This document shows positions 52,705 through 61,635 of a stretch of 64,000 nt of DNA, in pieces. The position numbers and the translations under genes were made by a program. This DNA is from Treponema sp. (lineage in GTDB: Bacteria; Spirochaetota; Spirochaetia; Treponematales; Treponemataceae), in assembly GCA_017470605.1 (NCBI GenBank), contig JAFUYH010000017.1, forward strand, positions 62,001-126,000. Reading direction: 5' to 3'. The notes under the pieces are model-generated. The model was not told where the DNA came from, ran no database searches, and worked only from the letters and a program-made list of their open reading frames with translations. Each line of letters begins with the position of its first letter. The first letter of the stretch is position 1.

Positions 52705-53709
52705 TTAATTTTTTTTCTCTAACAATTCTTCATATAACTTTTTATACAAGCACGCTATATGTCTATGCTCATATTTCTTTGCATTTTCAATCCCACTTTC
52801 TACAAGCTGTGTTCTTAGCCCTTCATCCATCATAAGTCTCTTAATTGCAGTCCTAATCTCTTCTACAGAGTTTGGATTAACAAAGAAAGCTGCGTTTTCA
52901 CCAATTTCATGGAGTACTGGTATATCACCGGCAATGATAGGTTTATGCATGGCATTTGCTTCTATGAGCGGAACTCCAAAACCCTCATAAAAAGTAGGGA
53001 AACAAACAATATCACAATTTCTGTAGTTTTCAATAACCTCTTCGTAGGAAATATCAAATGAATTTTTATAATTAATTTTTAAATTCGTCAGTTCATTTTT
53101 TTGTTCCTCATTTAATTTGCCAATTATATTTAACTTTACATTTAATCCATCACATGCACGAATTGTAGAAATAAGATTCTTTCGTTTTGCAGTTCCAATT
53201 TGTAATATAGTAAACGCCTCATTTTTTATTGATGATTCCTGCGGAATTAATCTTTCATCATATGCATTATATATTACGCTTAAAATATCTTTTTTTTTCG
53301 ATTTAGTGGTTTTTAGCCATTCTTGTTTTGTTTGCTCTGAAACGAAAGTAATTCTATCTGCAAAATACTTTGAAGGAAGAATATGTAAAAATATTCTCAT
53401 TAATTTATATATCTTATTTCTTGCATTAAATACAGTTCCTAAATCATGGTATGTAATACATTTTTTTCCTTTTAAGAAAGGTAATAAATATGCTTCTGAT
53501 GGCGTTAGAATATGAAAAACAGGAGCCGCAAGCTGTCGTGCAAATATAATATTTTTCATTAGATTAATAATACTTGTTGAATAATAAGGAACACAAACAA
53601 CAGGTATATTCAAATCTTTACTAAGCCGATAAGCTATTTCCTCTATAGAATTTTCTCCAACTTGTTTTTTACGAATCAGAATTATTGGTGTTTTATAACT
53701 ACGTTTCAT
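52705..53709 (-). CDS. GT4-family glycosyltransferase
   Basis: 334 aa. GT-B fold: CITYHDLGTVF in the acceptor half and FPTFYEGFGVPLIEANAMHK in the donor half, with QIGTAKRKNLISTIRA as the linker motif. It overlaps the EpsG-like gene by 4 nt. Very AT-rich compared with the left half of the window, in keeping with a transferred glycan cluster. The following 145 nt contain no recognisable gene. Confidence 0.9.
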   Translation of the reverse strand: MKRSYKTPIILIRKKQVGENSIEEIAYRLSKDLNIPVVCVPYYSTSIINLMKNIIFARQLAAPVFHILTPSEAYLLPFLKGKKCITYHDLGTVFNARNKIYKLMRIFLHILPSKYFADRITFVSEQTKQEWLKTTKSKKKDILSVIYNAYDERLIPQESSIKNEAFTILQIGTAKRKNLISTIRACDGLNVKLNIIGKLNEEQKNELTNLKINYKNSFDISYEEVIENYRNCDIVCFPTFYEGFGVPLIEANAMHKPIIAGDIPVLHEIGENAAFFVNPNSVEEIRTAIKRLMMDEGLRTQLVESGIENAKKYEHRHIACLYKKLYEELLEKKN

Positions 53710-54818
53710 GTTAGATTTATACTTCCTCCAGAATTAAAAAAGATTGCCCTAAAGAAAATATATGTATTAAATAAATATATCCATAAAAAATAGAAATATT
53801 TGAAGGGATCCTTTTTATAACAAGGCTGTAAAATATTTTCTCCAGACAGTATTATGATTGGTAAAAAAATTGCATTTAATCTTGCTAATGAAGCGACCTG
53901 TCTACAGGTTATCATAAAAAAAATAGCTGAAAATAAATATAGAATTTCTACAAATACTACTTGCTGCTTATTTTCAGAAAAACAACTTTGAAAAAATGAA
54001 TTTTTGAAATATATGATAAGTAGTAATAAAAAGGGAAAGTAGATAATTATTCTTTTTAAGCTTCCCGATGATTCGAATCCTTGGTATCTTAAAACTCGCC
54101 ATAAAATATTTCCTAAATTTTCATTAACAACAGATGCTAAATGTGCTACCATTGTTAATGGTGGCATTAATAAAAATATAACACTCATAAATAAGAAAAT
54201 ACAAGCATATATATGTAATAGATTTTTCTGATTTTCCTTCCTATAAAGCAATACGGGAATTATAGTAACAATTGATGTATAATGAAACATTGTAGCTAGC
54301 AATACTGTAAGTAAAGCTTTTTTTTTATTTCCCTCGACTATGTTTTTTATATTATAAAATACAATTGCCGATGCTAAACCAAAACGTATTATGACAATTT
54401 CATTTAGAAAAAAATAACATGAAACATATGTGAATAGAGACAAGAAAATATGATTAGAATATCGAAAAATGATACTCCTATATAAATAAAGAACTATAGA
54501 TGTAAGAACAAAAAAGAAAACATGATAATTATTTGAGAAGGTTTTTATTAGACTATTTAATAAAACAAAACCAGGTTCCCAGCCATACCAAAGAAAACTA
54601 AAATTATTTATTGGATCAGCATTGATAAAATGGTTTACATAATTATTTGTATCAAATGAAGTTTCATTTGTCTTTAATGCCGAAACTAATATCAAAACTA
54701 AGAAAAATAAATCAAATATTATTTTCTTAAATTTTCGTGAAAATTTCATATTTACAAATTCCATCAGAGACAAGAAAAAACTTGATGCAAAAAGTCCTAA
54801 AATTATTATTTTGGGCAT
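53706..54818 (-). CDS. EpsG-like polysaccharide polymerase (Wzy role)
   Basis: 370 aa from ATG 54818, with AAGGA 8 nt upstream; a TTG 21 nt earlier is less likely. About ten membrane spans. WYGWEPGFVLLNSLIKTF and the SFDTNNYVNHF loop fit the EpsG family (PF14897). It should polymerise repeat units on the outer face of the inner membrane, together with the flippase near the right edge. Confidence 0.83.
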   Translation of the reverse strand: MPKIIILGLFASSFFLSLMEFVNMKFSRKFKKIIFDLFFLVLILVSALKTNETSFDTNNYVNHFINADPINNFSFLWYGWEPGFVLLNSLIKTFSNNYHVFFFVLTSIVLYLYRSIIFRYSNHIFLSLFTYVSCYFFLNEIVIIRFGLASAIVFYNIKNIVEGNKKKALLTVLLATMFHYTSIVTIIPVLLYRKENQKNLLHIYACIFLFMSVIFLLMPPLTMVAHLASVVNENLGNILWRVLRYQGFESSGSLKRIIIYFPFLLLLIIYFKNSFFQSCFSENKQQVVFVEILYLFSAIFFMITCRQVASLARLNAIFLPIIILSGENILQPCYKKDPFKYFYFLWIYLFNTYIFFRAIFFNSGGSINLT

Positions 54819-55714
54819 ATTTTTTTCCTTAGTTTCCAAATATAGGGATTCGACAAATCAAGCAATATTAAAAATCGCAGTAGATATGCTTTAGACGACA
54901 AATTCTTTTTTGAATATCTTATTGCAGAATTTTGACTACAAATATCAGAAAACGAACTAATTTCAAAAGTTTCATCGGTCTTCTTATAAAAATGTATAAT
55001 TTTCGGGTCCTCAATTAAAAATGAATAGTAACCATTTCTTTTCATCGCAAGTTGTAAATCAGTTTCCTCAAAATACAGAAAGAACCTTTCATCGAATCTA
55101 GCTAAAAATTTGTTCTTAAGAAATAAGTCAGCACCTGTAACATAATCTATTTTTCCAGGAAAATAAGAAAATGCTCTGCAGTTTTCATCTTTTTTATAGT
55201 TAAGTATAAATTTTTGCAGCTTAAATAACTTGCAAAAACTTTTTATAAAATGAACAAGATTTTTATGTAATTGCCATTTGATAATTGAATAATATGTTGG
55301 AAAACTACTTCCTGAATGAGTATCGGATAAATCGTTATCTTTTAAGATACATCCCAAACAAGCTATTTCTTCCCCATTACATACATTTTCCCAATAATCA
55401 AAAAATAATTTTGCAGCGTTATTTAAGAGAATTGTATCGCTATTCAGGTAAAAATATATTTACCTTTTGCTATATCCAGTCCTCTGTTATTTGCTACACA
55501 AAACCCCAGATTCACATTATTCTCAATTAACACGACCTGTGGAAATTCTGTTTTTATCATTTCCACAGAACCATCTGTACTCCCGTTATCAGAAACTATC
55601 ACTTCAAAAAAAATGTCTTTTGTATGCTCAAAAATAGATTTTAAGCAATTTCGCAAAAAGGGATTTTGTATTGTAGTTTACAATAATTATAGAAACATCT
55701 AATTTCAAAGACAC
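54806..55714 (-). pseudogene. GT2-family glycosyltransferase split by two compensating frameshifts
   Basis: The N-terminal frame begins at GTG 55714 (AGGAG upstream) and reads MSLKLDVSIIIVNYNTKSL, a textbook GT2 start. At 55655-55659 a T5 run (sense strand) holds one T too many and the frame shifts. The middle segment (RNCLKSIFEHTKDIFFEVIV, DNGSTDGS, NNRGLDIAKGKYIF) is intact in the new frame. At 55450-55454 a T5 run holds one T too few and the original frame resumes with YLNSDTILLNN, then GADLFLKNKFLARFDERFFL. The protein part is well conserved throughout, so the shifts are recent, or sequencing errors, or slippage-prone switches. If unrepaired, no full-length enzyme is made. Confidence 0.82.
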
Positions 55715-55771
55715 CAGGCACATCTCCTGATAGCACAAGAATTTTGACAGAAGCTACTATACTTTAATTTA

Positions 55772-56854
55772 CTATACCCCTACCCAACAACTCAATATAT
55801 TTCGTAAAGTATCAAGGTAAGCGTGTCCCCATTCTAAATCTGGCTCTAAATAATTACCTTCTGCCCATTCATTCCAACTTTTTATGAAAACAAACTCTCC
55901 TTTTGCGTTATCAATTACAGTCTTTACATGTTCACCAAATTGTTTAGGTGTTTCATCCTTAAAAATCGTACCTCTTGCACCACTTCTCGGAGTATGATCC
56001 CAACCTGTTATTATTGAAGGGCAAATATCGTGTGCCGAATCTATATTTTTATTGAAGAATAATTTACTCACTTTTTTGTAGGATACTATATAAGGTCGCT
56101 TAAAAGTATGCCGCCACAAATAAGTGACAGTCTTATTTATGAATGTTCGTTTCTTAGAAAAATCATTTATACTACAAATATTGATTGCATCTAAATCAAG
56201 CTTTCTATACTCGTCTACTCTTGCTCTATCATTAAAACAATGACCTATAAGATACAAGCCCTTTAGACCATTCTCAACAGCAAGTTTTCGCCAAGTTTCA
56301 ATAAATACTTTTATTTCTTCTGTTGCTAGAGGTTTATAAATAACAAAAACTGGTTTATCATCAACCGTTATATAACGAGAATCTTTAAATGCTGGCAAAA
56401 CGTCATAAAAGTGTTTCGTATATTGTTCCACACCTTTATATGTCTGTTCTATTAAAAGTTTATCTTTCTTTACATCTTTATCCCAAAGTTTTGCATACCA
56501 ACTTTCATTAGCCCAAGCTAAACAAAAAGGAAAATCTGGTTTACCACTTGCCAAAACTTCATTAAAAGGTCGCTCTAAAAGTTGTTTATCTTCATCAAAC
56601 CAATAGTGCCAATAGCAGAAACCTTCGATTCCAGCCTCTTTTGCAAGTGCAGCCTGTTGTTCCCGTACTTCTGGCACACGTAAATCATAATACCCTAAAT
56701 CTGCAGGAACTTTTGGCTGTTTATGTCCTGGAAATAACGGTTTTGCTTTTCCAACATTAGTCCATTCTGTAAAACCTTTTCCCCACCATTCATCATTCTC
56801 TGGAATTGGGTGAAATTGAGGCAAATAAAATGCTATAACCCTTGGCTTACTCAT
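55772..56854 (-). CDS. WbsX-like glycan-biosynthesis protein
   Basis: 360 aa. The N-terminus PRVIAFYLPQFHPIPENDEW is followed by WGKGFTEWTNVGKAKPLFPG, a signature of Glyco_tran_WbsX (PF14307), which is related to GH99-type (endo-mannosidase) barrels. IEGFCYWHYWF and FIKSWNEWAEGNYLEPD are also typical. Found in many O-antigen and capsule clusters; its enzymatic role is uncertain. The ATG overlaps the acyltransferase stop by 4 nt. Confidence 0.9.
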   Translation of the reverse strand: MSKPRVIAFYLPQFHPIPENDEWWGKGFTEWTNVGKAKPLFPGHKQPKVPADLGYYDLRVPEVREQQAALAKEAGIEGFCYWHYWFDEDKQLLERPFNEVLASGKPDFPFCLAWANESWYAKLWDKDVKKDKLLIEQTYKGVEQYTKHFYDVLPAFKDSRYITVDDKPVFVIYKPLATEEIKVFIETWRKLAVENGLKGLYLIGHCFNDRARVDEYRKLDLDAINICSINDFSKKRTFINKTVTYLWRHTFKRPYIVSYKKVSKLFFNKNIDSAHDICPSIITGWDHTPRSGARGTIFKDETPKQFGEHVKTVIDNAKGEFVFIKSWNEWAEGNYLEPDLEWGHAYLDTLRNILSCWVGV

Positions 56855-57462
56855 TTTTTCTCCAATAATTTATCTAGAACTTCTTCCGTTAAATCTTCAT
56901 ATATCAACGGCATATCTTCTTTCGTAAAACTATCAAACAATTTCACAATATCCATCTGGCAAAGACGTTTTCGACATTCTTCATCAAAGCGCCACTTAAT
57001 AAAGTGAGCAGGATTTCCGCCAACGATCGCATAAGGCTCAACATCTTTTGTAACTACGCTTCCCGCGGCAATTATCGCGCCCTGCCCTACAGTTACTCCG
57101 CTACAGATAATCGCTCCGTCACAAATCCAGACATCATCTTTTACGACAATGTCTCCTTTGCTTCCCGCTTCGCGAGCGTCTCCAAAGCTCATAACCTTAA
57201 AGGGATAAGTCGAAATACTCTTTATTTGGTGTTCTCCGCCAAGTAAAAAACGAACATTCGGAGCTATGGAACAATACGAGCCTATCCGCAGTTTTGTGTC
57301 AGCAGGGCTGAAATCAGTAACAGAAAGAACTCCGTACGTTTTTTTGCCGACGACAACCTTTGACAAATCACAAAAGTTCTTTATCGAAGTTCTGTTATGC
57401 CGATTCAGCCGACGATATTTCTTGCGAAATAGATAGAGTTTTAGTTTATTTATAAAATACAT
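56851..57462 (-). CDS. CatB-like hexapeptide O-acetyltransferase
   Basis: 203 aa. Left-handed parallel beta-helix hexapeptide repeats: RIGSYCSIAPNVRFLLGGEH (the catalytic His of xenobiotic acetyltransferases is in GGEH), VVKDDVWICDGAIICSG and VTVGQGAIIAAGSVVTKDVE. It transfers acetyl groups to sugar hydroxyls, probably decorating the polysaccharide. It overlaps the WbsX gene by 4 nt. Confidence 0.9.
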   Translation of the reverse strand: MYFINKLKLYLFRKKYRRLNRHNRTSIKNFCDLSKVVVGKKTYGVLSVTDFSPADTKLRIGSYCSIAPNVRFLLGGEHQIKSISTYPFKVMSFGDAREAGSKGDIVVKDDVWICDGAIICSGVTVGQGAIIAAGSVVTKDVEPYAIVGGNPAHFIKWRFDEECRKRLCQMDIVKLFDSFTKEDMPLIYEDLTEEVLDKLLEKK

Positions 57463-57520
57463 GAGAAATTAACTTTGTATATGAATAATGAATATGAAAA
57501 ATGTTTTTTAGACCAAATTT

Positions 57521-58147
57521 TTACATACACTCAATAGGTTGGTATAAAAACTTACAATCCAGATTATCAGTTGTTTTTAAATTATTAACAACAAATTTTT
57601 CCTGTTCTTCTGGAAGAGTTTTGAAATCCATTCTGTCAATATAATATTTGATTAACTTTTTATTATTAATGGCAAAAAGAAAAAGATTTTTACAACCACA
57701 CAAACGGTTTAATTCCTGAATAATTGGAACAATAAATGCATCAAAAGTAGCACTGCCTATTCCTTTGATTTCTGGATGACGTTTTAAGCAATTAGCATCA
57801 ACAGCAAGATAAACAAGTTCTATACATGGAATAATTTCACTAAAAAAGTTTTCCCTTAATGGGTTTTCAAAATGCATCGAACTGCAGCGTATACAGAATA
57901 CACATGCGAGTTCTTTTTTATTATCTTCAGAAATTCTAAATACTAAATATGTTCTTAATAATTGTGCATCGTTCTTTCGTCCTGAATCTCTTATACTTTT
58001 TTCAAGTCCTATTGGTGTATATTCAAGTCCATTTTCATCCTTTAATTTTAATGCATCAAATCTAGTCAAATAAGATGAAAAACTAGATTCGTATGGCTCA
58101 CAAATAAAATTTTCAAAAGAAAGAGGAAATTGAATACCTTCAGACAT
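57521..58147 (-). CDS. GNAT-fold protein, candidate toxin of a two-gene module
   Basis: 208 aa. GNAT-like elements are visible: CIELVYLAVDANCLKRHPEI, then KGIGSATFDAFIVPIIQEL (motif A loop plus helix) and INNKKLIKYYIDRMDFKTL (motif B). There is no signal or membrane segment. It is encoded one base after the start of its stop-overlapping 50-aa partner, which has its own strong promoter. Small-gene-then-GNAT order is the layout of TacAT/AtaRT-type toxin-antitoxin systems, in which the GNAT acetylates aminoacyl-tRNA. The assignment is an inference; a sugar N-acetyltransferase is the alternative, but the independent promoter argues against it. Confidence 0.62.
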   Translation of the reverse strand: MSEGIQFPLSFENFICEPYESSFSSYLTRFDALKLKDENGLEYTPIGLEKSIRDSGRKNDAQLLRTYLVFRISEDNKKELACVFCIRCSSMHFENPLRENFFSEIIPCIELVYLAVDANCLKRHPEIKGIGSATFDAFIVPIIQELNRLCGCKNLFLFAINNKKLIKYYIDRMDFKTLPEEQEKFVVNNLKTTDNLDCKFLYQPIECM

Positions 58148-58299
58148 TATTTAGACTCTTTGATTTTTTTTGAAAAGTCAGCTAAACGAGTTTTGCGCCT
58201 ATTAACATTTGAAGGTGTATCTTTTGCAGAATTCATTATTGTCTGATAAACTTTACGAGCACCACTTCCCTTTACAAGTACATTAGTCCTTAAATCCAT
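58147..58299 (-). CDS. Small basic protein, candidate antitoxin of the GNAT module
   Basis: 50 aa, below most gene-calling limits. The ATG at 58299 has a near-perfect ribosome site (AGGAGG, about 6 nt spacing). It is preceded by a TTGAAT-16-TATAAT promoter. The chain is basic and polar: MDLRTNVLVKGSGARKVYQT, then NRRKTRLADFSKKIKESK. The stop TAA shares its last base with the ATG of the GNAT gene (TAATG), so translation is coupled. A DNA- or toxin-binding antitoxin is inferred from gene order only; no known RHH or other antitoxin domain is recognised. Confidence 0.72.
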   Translation of the reverse strand: MDLRTNVLVKGSGARKVYQTIMNSAKDTPSNVNRRKTRLADFSKKIKESK

Positions 58300-58331
58300 A
58301 ACACACCTCCTAGTAAAAATTTTCTAAAAGA

Positions 58332-58359
58332 ATTATACAACAAACTTTATATAATTCAA
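58332..58359 (-). promoter_or_regulatory. Internal promoter of the 50-aa/GNAT gene pair
   Basis: Minus strand: TTGAAT (58354-58359), 16 nt, TATAAT (58332-58337). It lies in the 110-nt gap after the GT92 gene and gives the pair expression independent of the polysaccharide operon. The leader would be about 26 nt and includes AGGAGG. Confidence 0.6.
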
Positions 58360-58409
58360 GAAGAATATAGTCTATTTAATTAAAATATAATGAATTAATA
58401 AAAAATAAT

Positions 58410-59387
58410 CTATTTATGTTTTAAAATCAACTCCAGTTTCACTAAGTACTTAAATATCTTGTAATCTACACTCTGATTCTTCATCTCATGTTCATAAAAA
58501 TAAGCTTCATCATGCGGATTTATCTTAAAATAAACATCGCCCTTTGCTTTTTTCTGCAGATACTCTTCGTAAGTTTTAGTGAAATAATGATTCACCTGTA
58601 ATGGAAAATATCCCGCATCAGCTCCAAACGGCACAGGATTCTTTCCAAAAGTACACATTTTGCCAAATACATTTACCGGAGGAATGGAAAGTTTCCCCTT
58701 CCTACCCCATGAGTAATGATGCAAAGCCTTATTATGCCTGTCGTTTTTGTCGAAGTCAAAGGCAGTATTAAAGAATACCTTTCCAATGTTAGTGTACTTA
58801 TTCCAGCACACAGTTAAATCCTTTGTTACAAGCCCACTTGTATCTCTATCCAAAAGTCCGCTTGTTCCAAACATCTTCCAATAGGCGATTACTACAGATC
58901 TATTCTTCTGAAAAGGCTTTAAAAAATCGTAAATATTTTCAGTACTATTTGGCACAATGAATTCATCAATATCTATAAATGTAAGCCATTCTGTTTCATC
59001 TTTAAATCGGTCAATTCCGTCATGGTAGCACTGCATCTGAGCCTGATTCTGTGTCCATTGGGTAAGTGTTACACTTCCATCTGCAATATATGGGGCAAGA
59101 ACTGTCTCATAGTTATCCTCAGAATTGTTATTGTATAGGTAAAAATGCTCTACACCAACAATCTTGTGATATTCTATCCATTCTCGCAGATATAAAGCTT
59201 CGTTCTTAAAAATTGCACAGATAGCAACTTTATATTTCTTTGACTGTGGCTTTACACGACAGAAAGCAAGCCGACAGCGATATACCATATTGAATGGTAT
59301 ATAAAGCACATTCTTTACAAACCATTTCAAATTATACACATATGGTCGGTCAAAGATGAAGTATTTATTTTCAGTTTTAGGATTCAT
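58410..59387 (-). CDS. GT92-family glycosyltransferase (second of tandem pair)
   Basis: 325 aa. The family motifs are KVAICAIFKNEALYLREWIE, VGVEHFYLYNNNSEDN and FIDIDEFIVPNS (DxD metal site), all typical of Glyco_transf_92 (DUF23). A paralogue lies immediately upstream (stop codon directly against this ATG), with the same length and order of motifs. AGGAGG lies before the ATG inside the end of the upstream gene. It transfers a sugar onto the polysaccharide; donor unknown. Confidence 0.9.
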   Translation of the reverse strand: MNPKTENKYFIFDRPYVYNLKWFVKNVLYIPFNMVYRCRLAFCRVKPQSKKYKVAICAIFKNEALYLREWIEYHKIVGVEHFYLYNNNSEDNYETVLAPYIADGSVTLTQWTQNQAQMQCYHDGIDRFKDETEWLTFIDIDEFIVPNSTENIYDFLKPFQKNRSVVIAYWKMFGTSGLLDRDTSGLVTKDLTVCWNKYTNIGKVFFNTAFDFDKNDRHNKALHHYSWGRKGKLSIPPVNVFGKMCTFGKNPVPFGADAGYFPLQVNHYFTKTYEEYLQKKAKGDVYFKINPHDEAYFYEHEMKNQSVDYKIFKYLVKLELILKHK

Positions 59388-60407
59388 TTATGCTACCTCC
59401 TCTATTAGAGAAGATGCATAAAATTCCACTATACTACTGTACCCCCCCCCACTCATTTTAAGTTTAAGTTTAGTTAAATAGCGTAAAATATGAAAATCTG
59501 CACTTTGAGAAAAATGTTCATGTTTATTAAAGTACTGTTCATCATGATTATTCAATTCAAAACAAGCATCGCCTTTCAGTTTTTTTAGTTTAAATTCGTT
59601 ATAAGACTTCAAAAGGTAATGATTAATCTGAATAGGCATTTTATCTGTATGTATAGGATTAAATCCAAATAAGCAGATTTTATCAAATACATTTACAGGA
59701 GGAAGTTTGTGATTCTTGTATTTCGCCCAGCGATAATGCATCCACTCGTTTCCTTTCATGTCAGCGGCATAATCGTAATCAGTATTATAAAAACATTTTC
59801 CAATATCAGCATACTTATACCAGCATGAAGTAAAGCTTTCTGTTACAAGAGAATTCTTCTCTCTATCTAAAAGACCGCTTGAACCAAAATAACGCCAGTA
59901 AATTATAACAATCGGACGATTCTTGAAAGACTCTAAAAACTCAGTAATTGTATCATGTTCATTCGGACAAACAAATTCATCCAAATCTATAAATCCAATC
60001 CACTGTGTCTCATTCTTATATTTTTCGACACAGTTTTCATATGCTTTCATCTGCCCCTGCGGAACAGGCCAATCTATGAGCGTTACTTCTCCATTTTCGA
60101 TATAAGGTTTGAGGACTTCAAGATAATTATCTGAAGAAAAATTATTATACAAGTAAAAATGTTCTACGCCCACAATTTTATGAAATTCAAGCCATTCTTT
60201 AAGATAAAGAGCCTCATCCTTAAAAATTGCACAAATAGAAACTTTGTATTTTGTATTTCTTTTCTCTTTAGGCTTATTAAGCGAATAGCTTAATCTGTAA
60301 AAACTGGAAAAGAATGGATACAAAATTTTTTTCGCATAATATTTGTAATTAATTTTTTTTGGAGAATCAAAAATCAGGTACTTATCTTCTTTCAATTCCA
60401 TTTTCAT
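59388..60407 (-). CDS. GT92-family glycosyltransferase with G9-tract C-terminal tail
   Basis: 339 aa. SICAIFKDEALYLKEWLEFH, GVEHFYLYNNFSSDN and FIDLDEFVCPNEH show the GT92 fold and its DxD motif. It is the paralogue of the downstream gene; core homology ends at LKLKM. The reading frame then runs through a G9 tract (59442-59450 as C9 on the plus strand) into SSIVEFYASSLIEEVA before stopping directly against the next start codon. One G more or fewer would stop the frame within a few codons. Slippage would change the tail and possibly the coupling to the downstream gene. Confidence 0.9.
   Translation of the reverse strand: MKMELKEDKYLIFDSPKKINYKYYAKKILYPFFSSFYRLSYSLNKPKEKRNTKYKVSICAIFKDEALYLKEWLEFHKIVGVEHFYLYNNFSSDNYLEVLKPYIENGEVTLIDWPVPQGQMKAYENCVEKYKNETQWIGFIDLDEFVCPNEHDTITEFLESFKNRPIVIIYWRYFGSSGLLDREKNSLVTESFTSCWYKYADIGKCFYNTDYDYAADMKGNEWMHYRWAKYKNHKLPPVNVFDKICLFGFNPIHTDKMPIQINHYLLKSYNEFKLKKLKGDACFELNNHDEQYFNKHEHFSQSADFHILRYLTKLKLKMSGGGYSSIVEFYASSLIEEVA
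59442..59450. repeat. C9/G9 homopolymer inside GT92 gene
   Basis: Nine consecutive C on the plus strand (G on the coding strand), the longest G/C run I see in this AT-rich window. Poly-G tracts are known phase-variation switches in treponemes and in glycosyltransferases of Campylobacter. Confidence 0.9.
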
Positions 60408-60456
60408 AAACTTCTAAACGCCACTCTCTTGTTACAGAAGAGAAGTTAAATCTAAT

Positions 60457-61632
60457 CTATTTCCTTAACTTTAGTGTTCGAAGAATCTTACCCCCTGCAC
60501 GATGGATAAATTTCTTGAACCTTTTTTTTGCTGAAACAGTATTTTCAGCATATTTTCTCATAATATGGTCAAAACCATATTCAAGATATTCATTCCAATA
60601 TGAGTCTATGAAAGCTTCTTTTTCTCTTGGAGATTTAAGTCTTGGCTGCAAACAGTCCTCAACTGAAACTTCTTTATATAAAACAGAGCCTTTTATAGAG
60701 TCAAATATCTTTTCCGCTTTATCTGAATGTAAAAGAACTAAAGAACACCCATTCTTATAGTCCGTAAATTCAGGAGCAGATTTTTCACTTCCCCAGAAAT
60801 CAGCAAATGTAATATCGCTGTTTCTATACGGAGTCGTATATTTGCAGTTATAACAACTTGGACGAATAAAGAAGTCGAATAATGAGCCAGTAAAATAATC
60901 CTGATATTTTACCTTTCCATTCGCCAAAGTCAGTTTTTCGATTCCTTCTCCCCACGAATATTTCTGCTTATCACGGAACTTAAAGTTTTTTACAGCCGAA
61001 TGATACTTTTTCTCATTCCAATGCAGATACTCTATGAACATTTTTGGTGAAGGAACTCCATGGCAAACAATATCCGCAAGAATAAGTTTTTCAGTACTAA
61101 TTTTCTTTGTATTCAAGAAAGCTCTTAAACCATCGCACTGACAACCAGTACCTGTGAACAGAACATTTTTTCCCTCTTTCAAATCTTCTTCTACGCTCTT
61201 AAACACTCCAAAAAGTTCAGACTGAACATATTTTGATTCCCTAAAAGAATCCCGTTCTTCTTTATTTGTAGCCCTGTGATGACGCACAACAAAATCTGCA
61301 TCAAGCTTTGCACCGTAAACAATACCGCTATTATCTAATATATAATCAGAAAATGCTGTAAAAGCTCCAGCAGATCGACTTGCACAGATTACTGAAAAAT
61401 CTTTATGCTTCAATGCAAAACACTGAACCGTTTTATAAGCATCTTCAATAATCGTTTTGTTGAATTGGCAGGTTTTCTGACACAATCCGCAATTTATGCA
61501 AAGTTCAGAATTTATCGCCGGATAACTATACCCTTCCTCGCTTATATGTATAGTAATTGCATTTTTAGAACATACATTAAAACAAGCCATGCAGCCACAG
61601 CAATTTTCTTGTGTTTTATATACACTTTTCAT
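60457..61632 (-). CDS. Coenzyme-F420-hydrogenase-beta-like Fe-S protein of glycan cluster
   Basis: 391 aa. Two N-terminal 4Fe-4S motifs: CCGCMACFNVCSKNAI and CINCGLCQKTCQF. The rest (VICASRSAGAFTAFSDYILD, GTGCQCDGLRAFL) matches FrhB_FdhB domains, which regularly accompany polysaccharide pyruvyltransferases in glycan clusters. Such proteins are thought to support pyruvylation or a redox modification, but the reaction is not established. It starts 3 nt after the flippase gene. Confidence 0.88.
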   Translation of the reverse strand: MKSVYKTQENCCGCMACFNVCSKNAITIHISEEGYSYPAINSELCINCGLCQKTCQFNKTIIEDAYKTVQCFALKHKDFSVICASRSAGAFTAFSDYILDNSGIVYGAKLDADFVVRHHRATNKEERDSFRESKYVQSELFGVFKSVEEDLKEGKNVLFTGTGCQCDGLRAFLNTKKISTEKLILADIVCHGVPSPKMFIEYLHWNEKKYHSAVKNFKFRDKQKYSWGEGIEKLTLANGKVKYQDYFTGSLFDFFIRPSCYNCKYTTPYRNSDITFADFWGSEKSAPEFTDYKNGCSLVLLHSDKAEKIFDSIKGSVLYKEVSVEDCLQPRLKSPREKEAFIDSYWNEYLEYGFDHIMRKYAENTVSAKKRFKKFIHRAGGKILRTLKLRK

Positions 61633-61635
61633 AAA

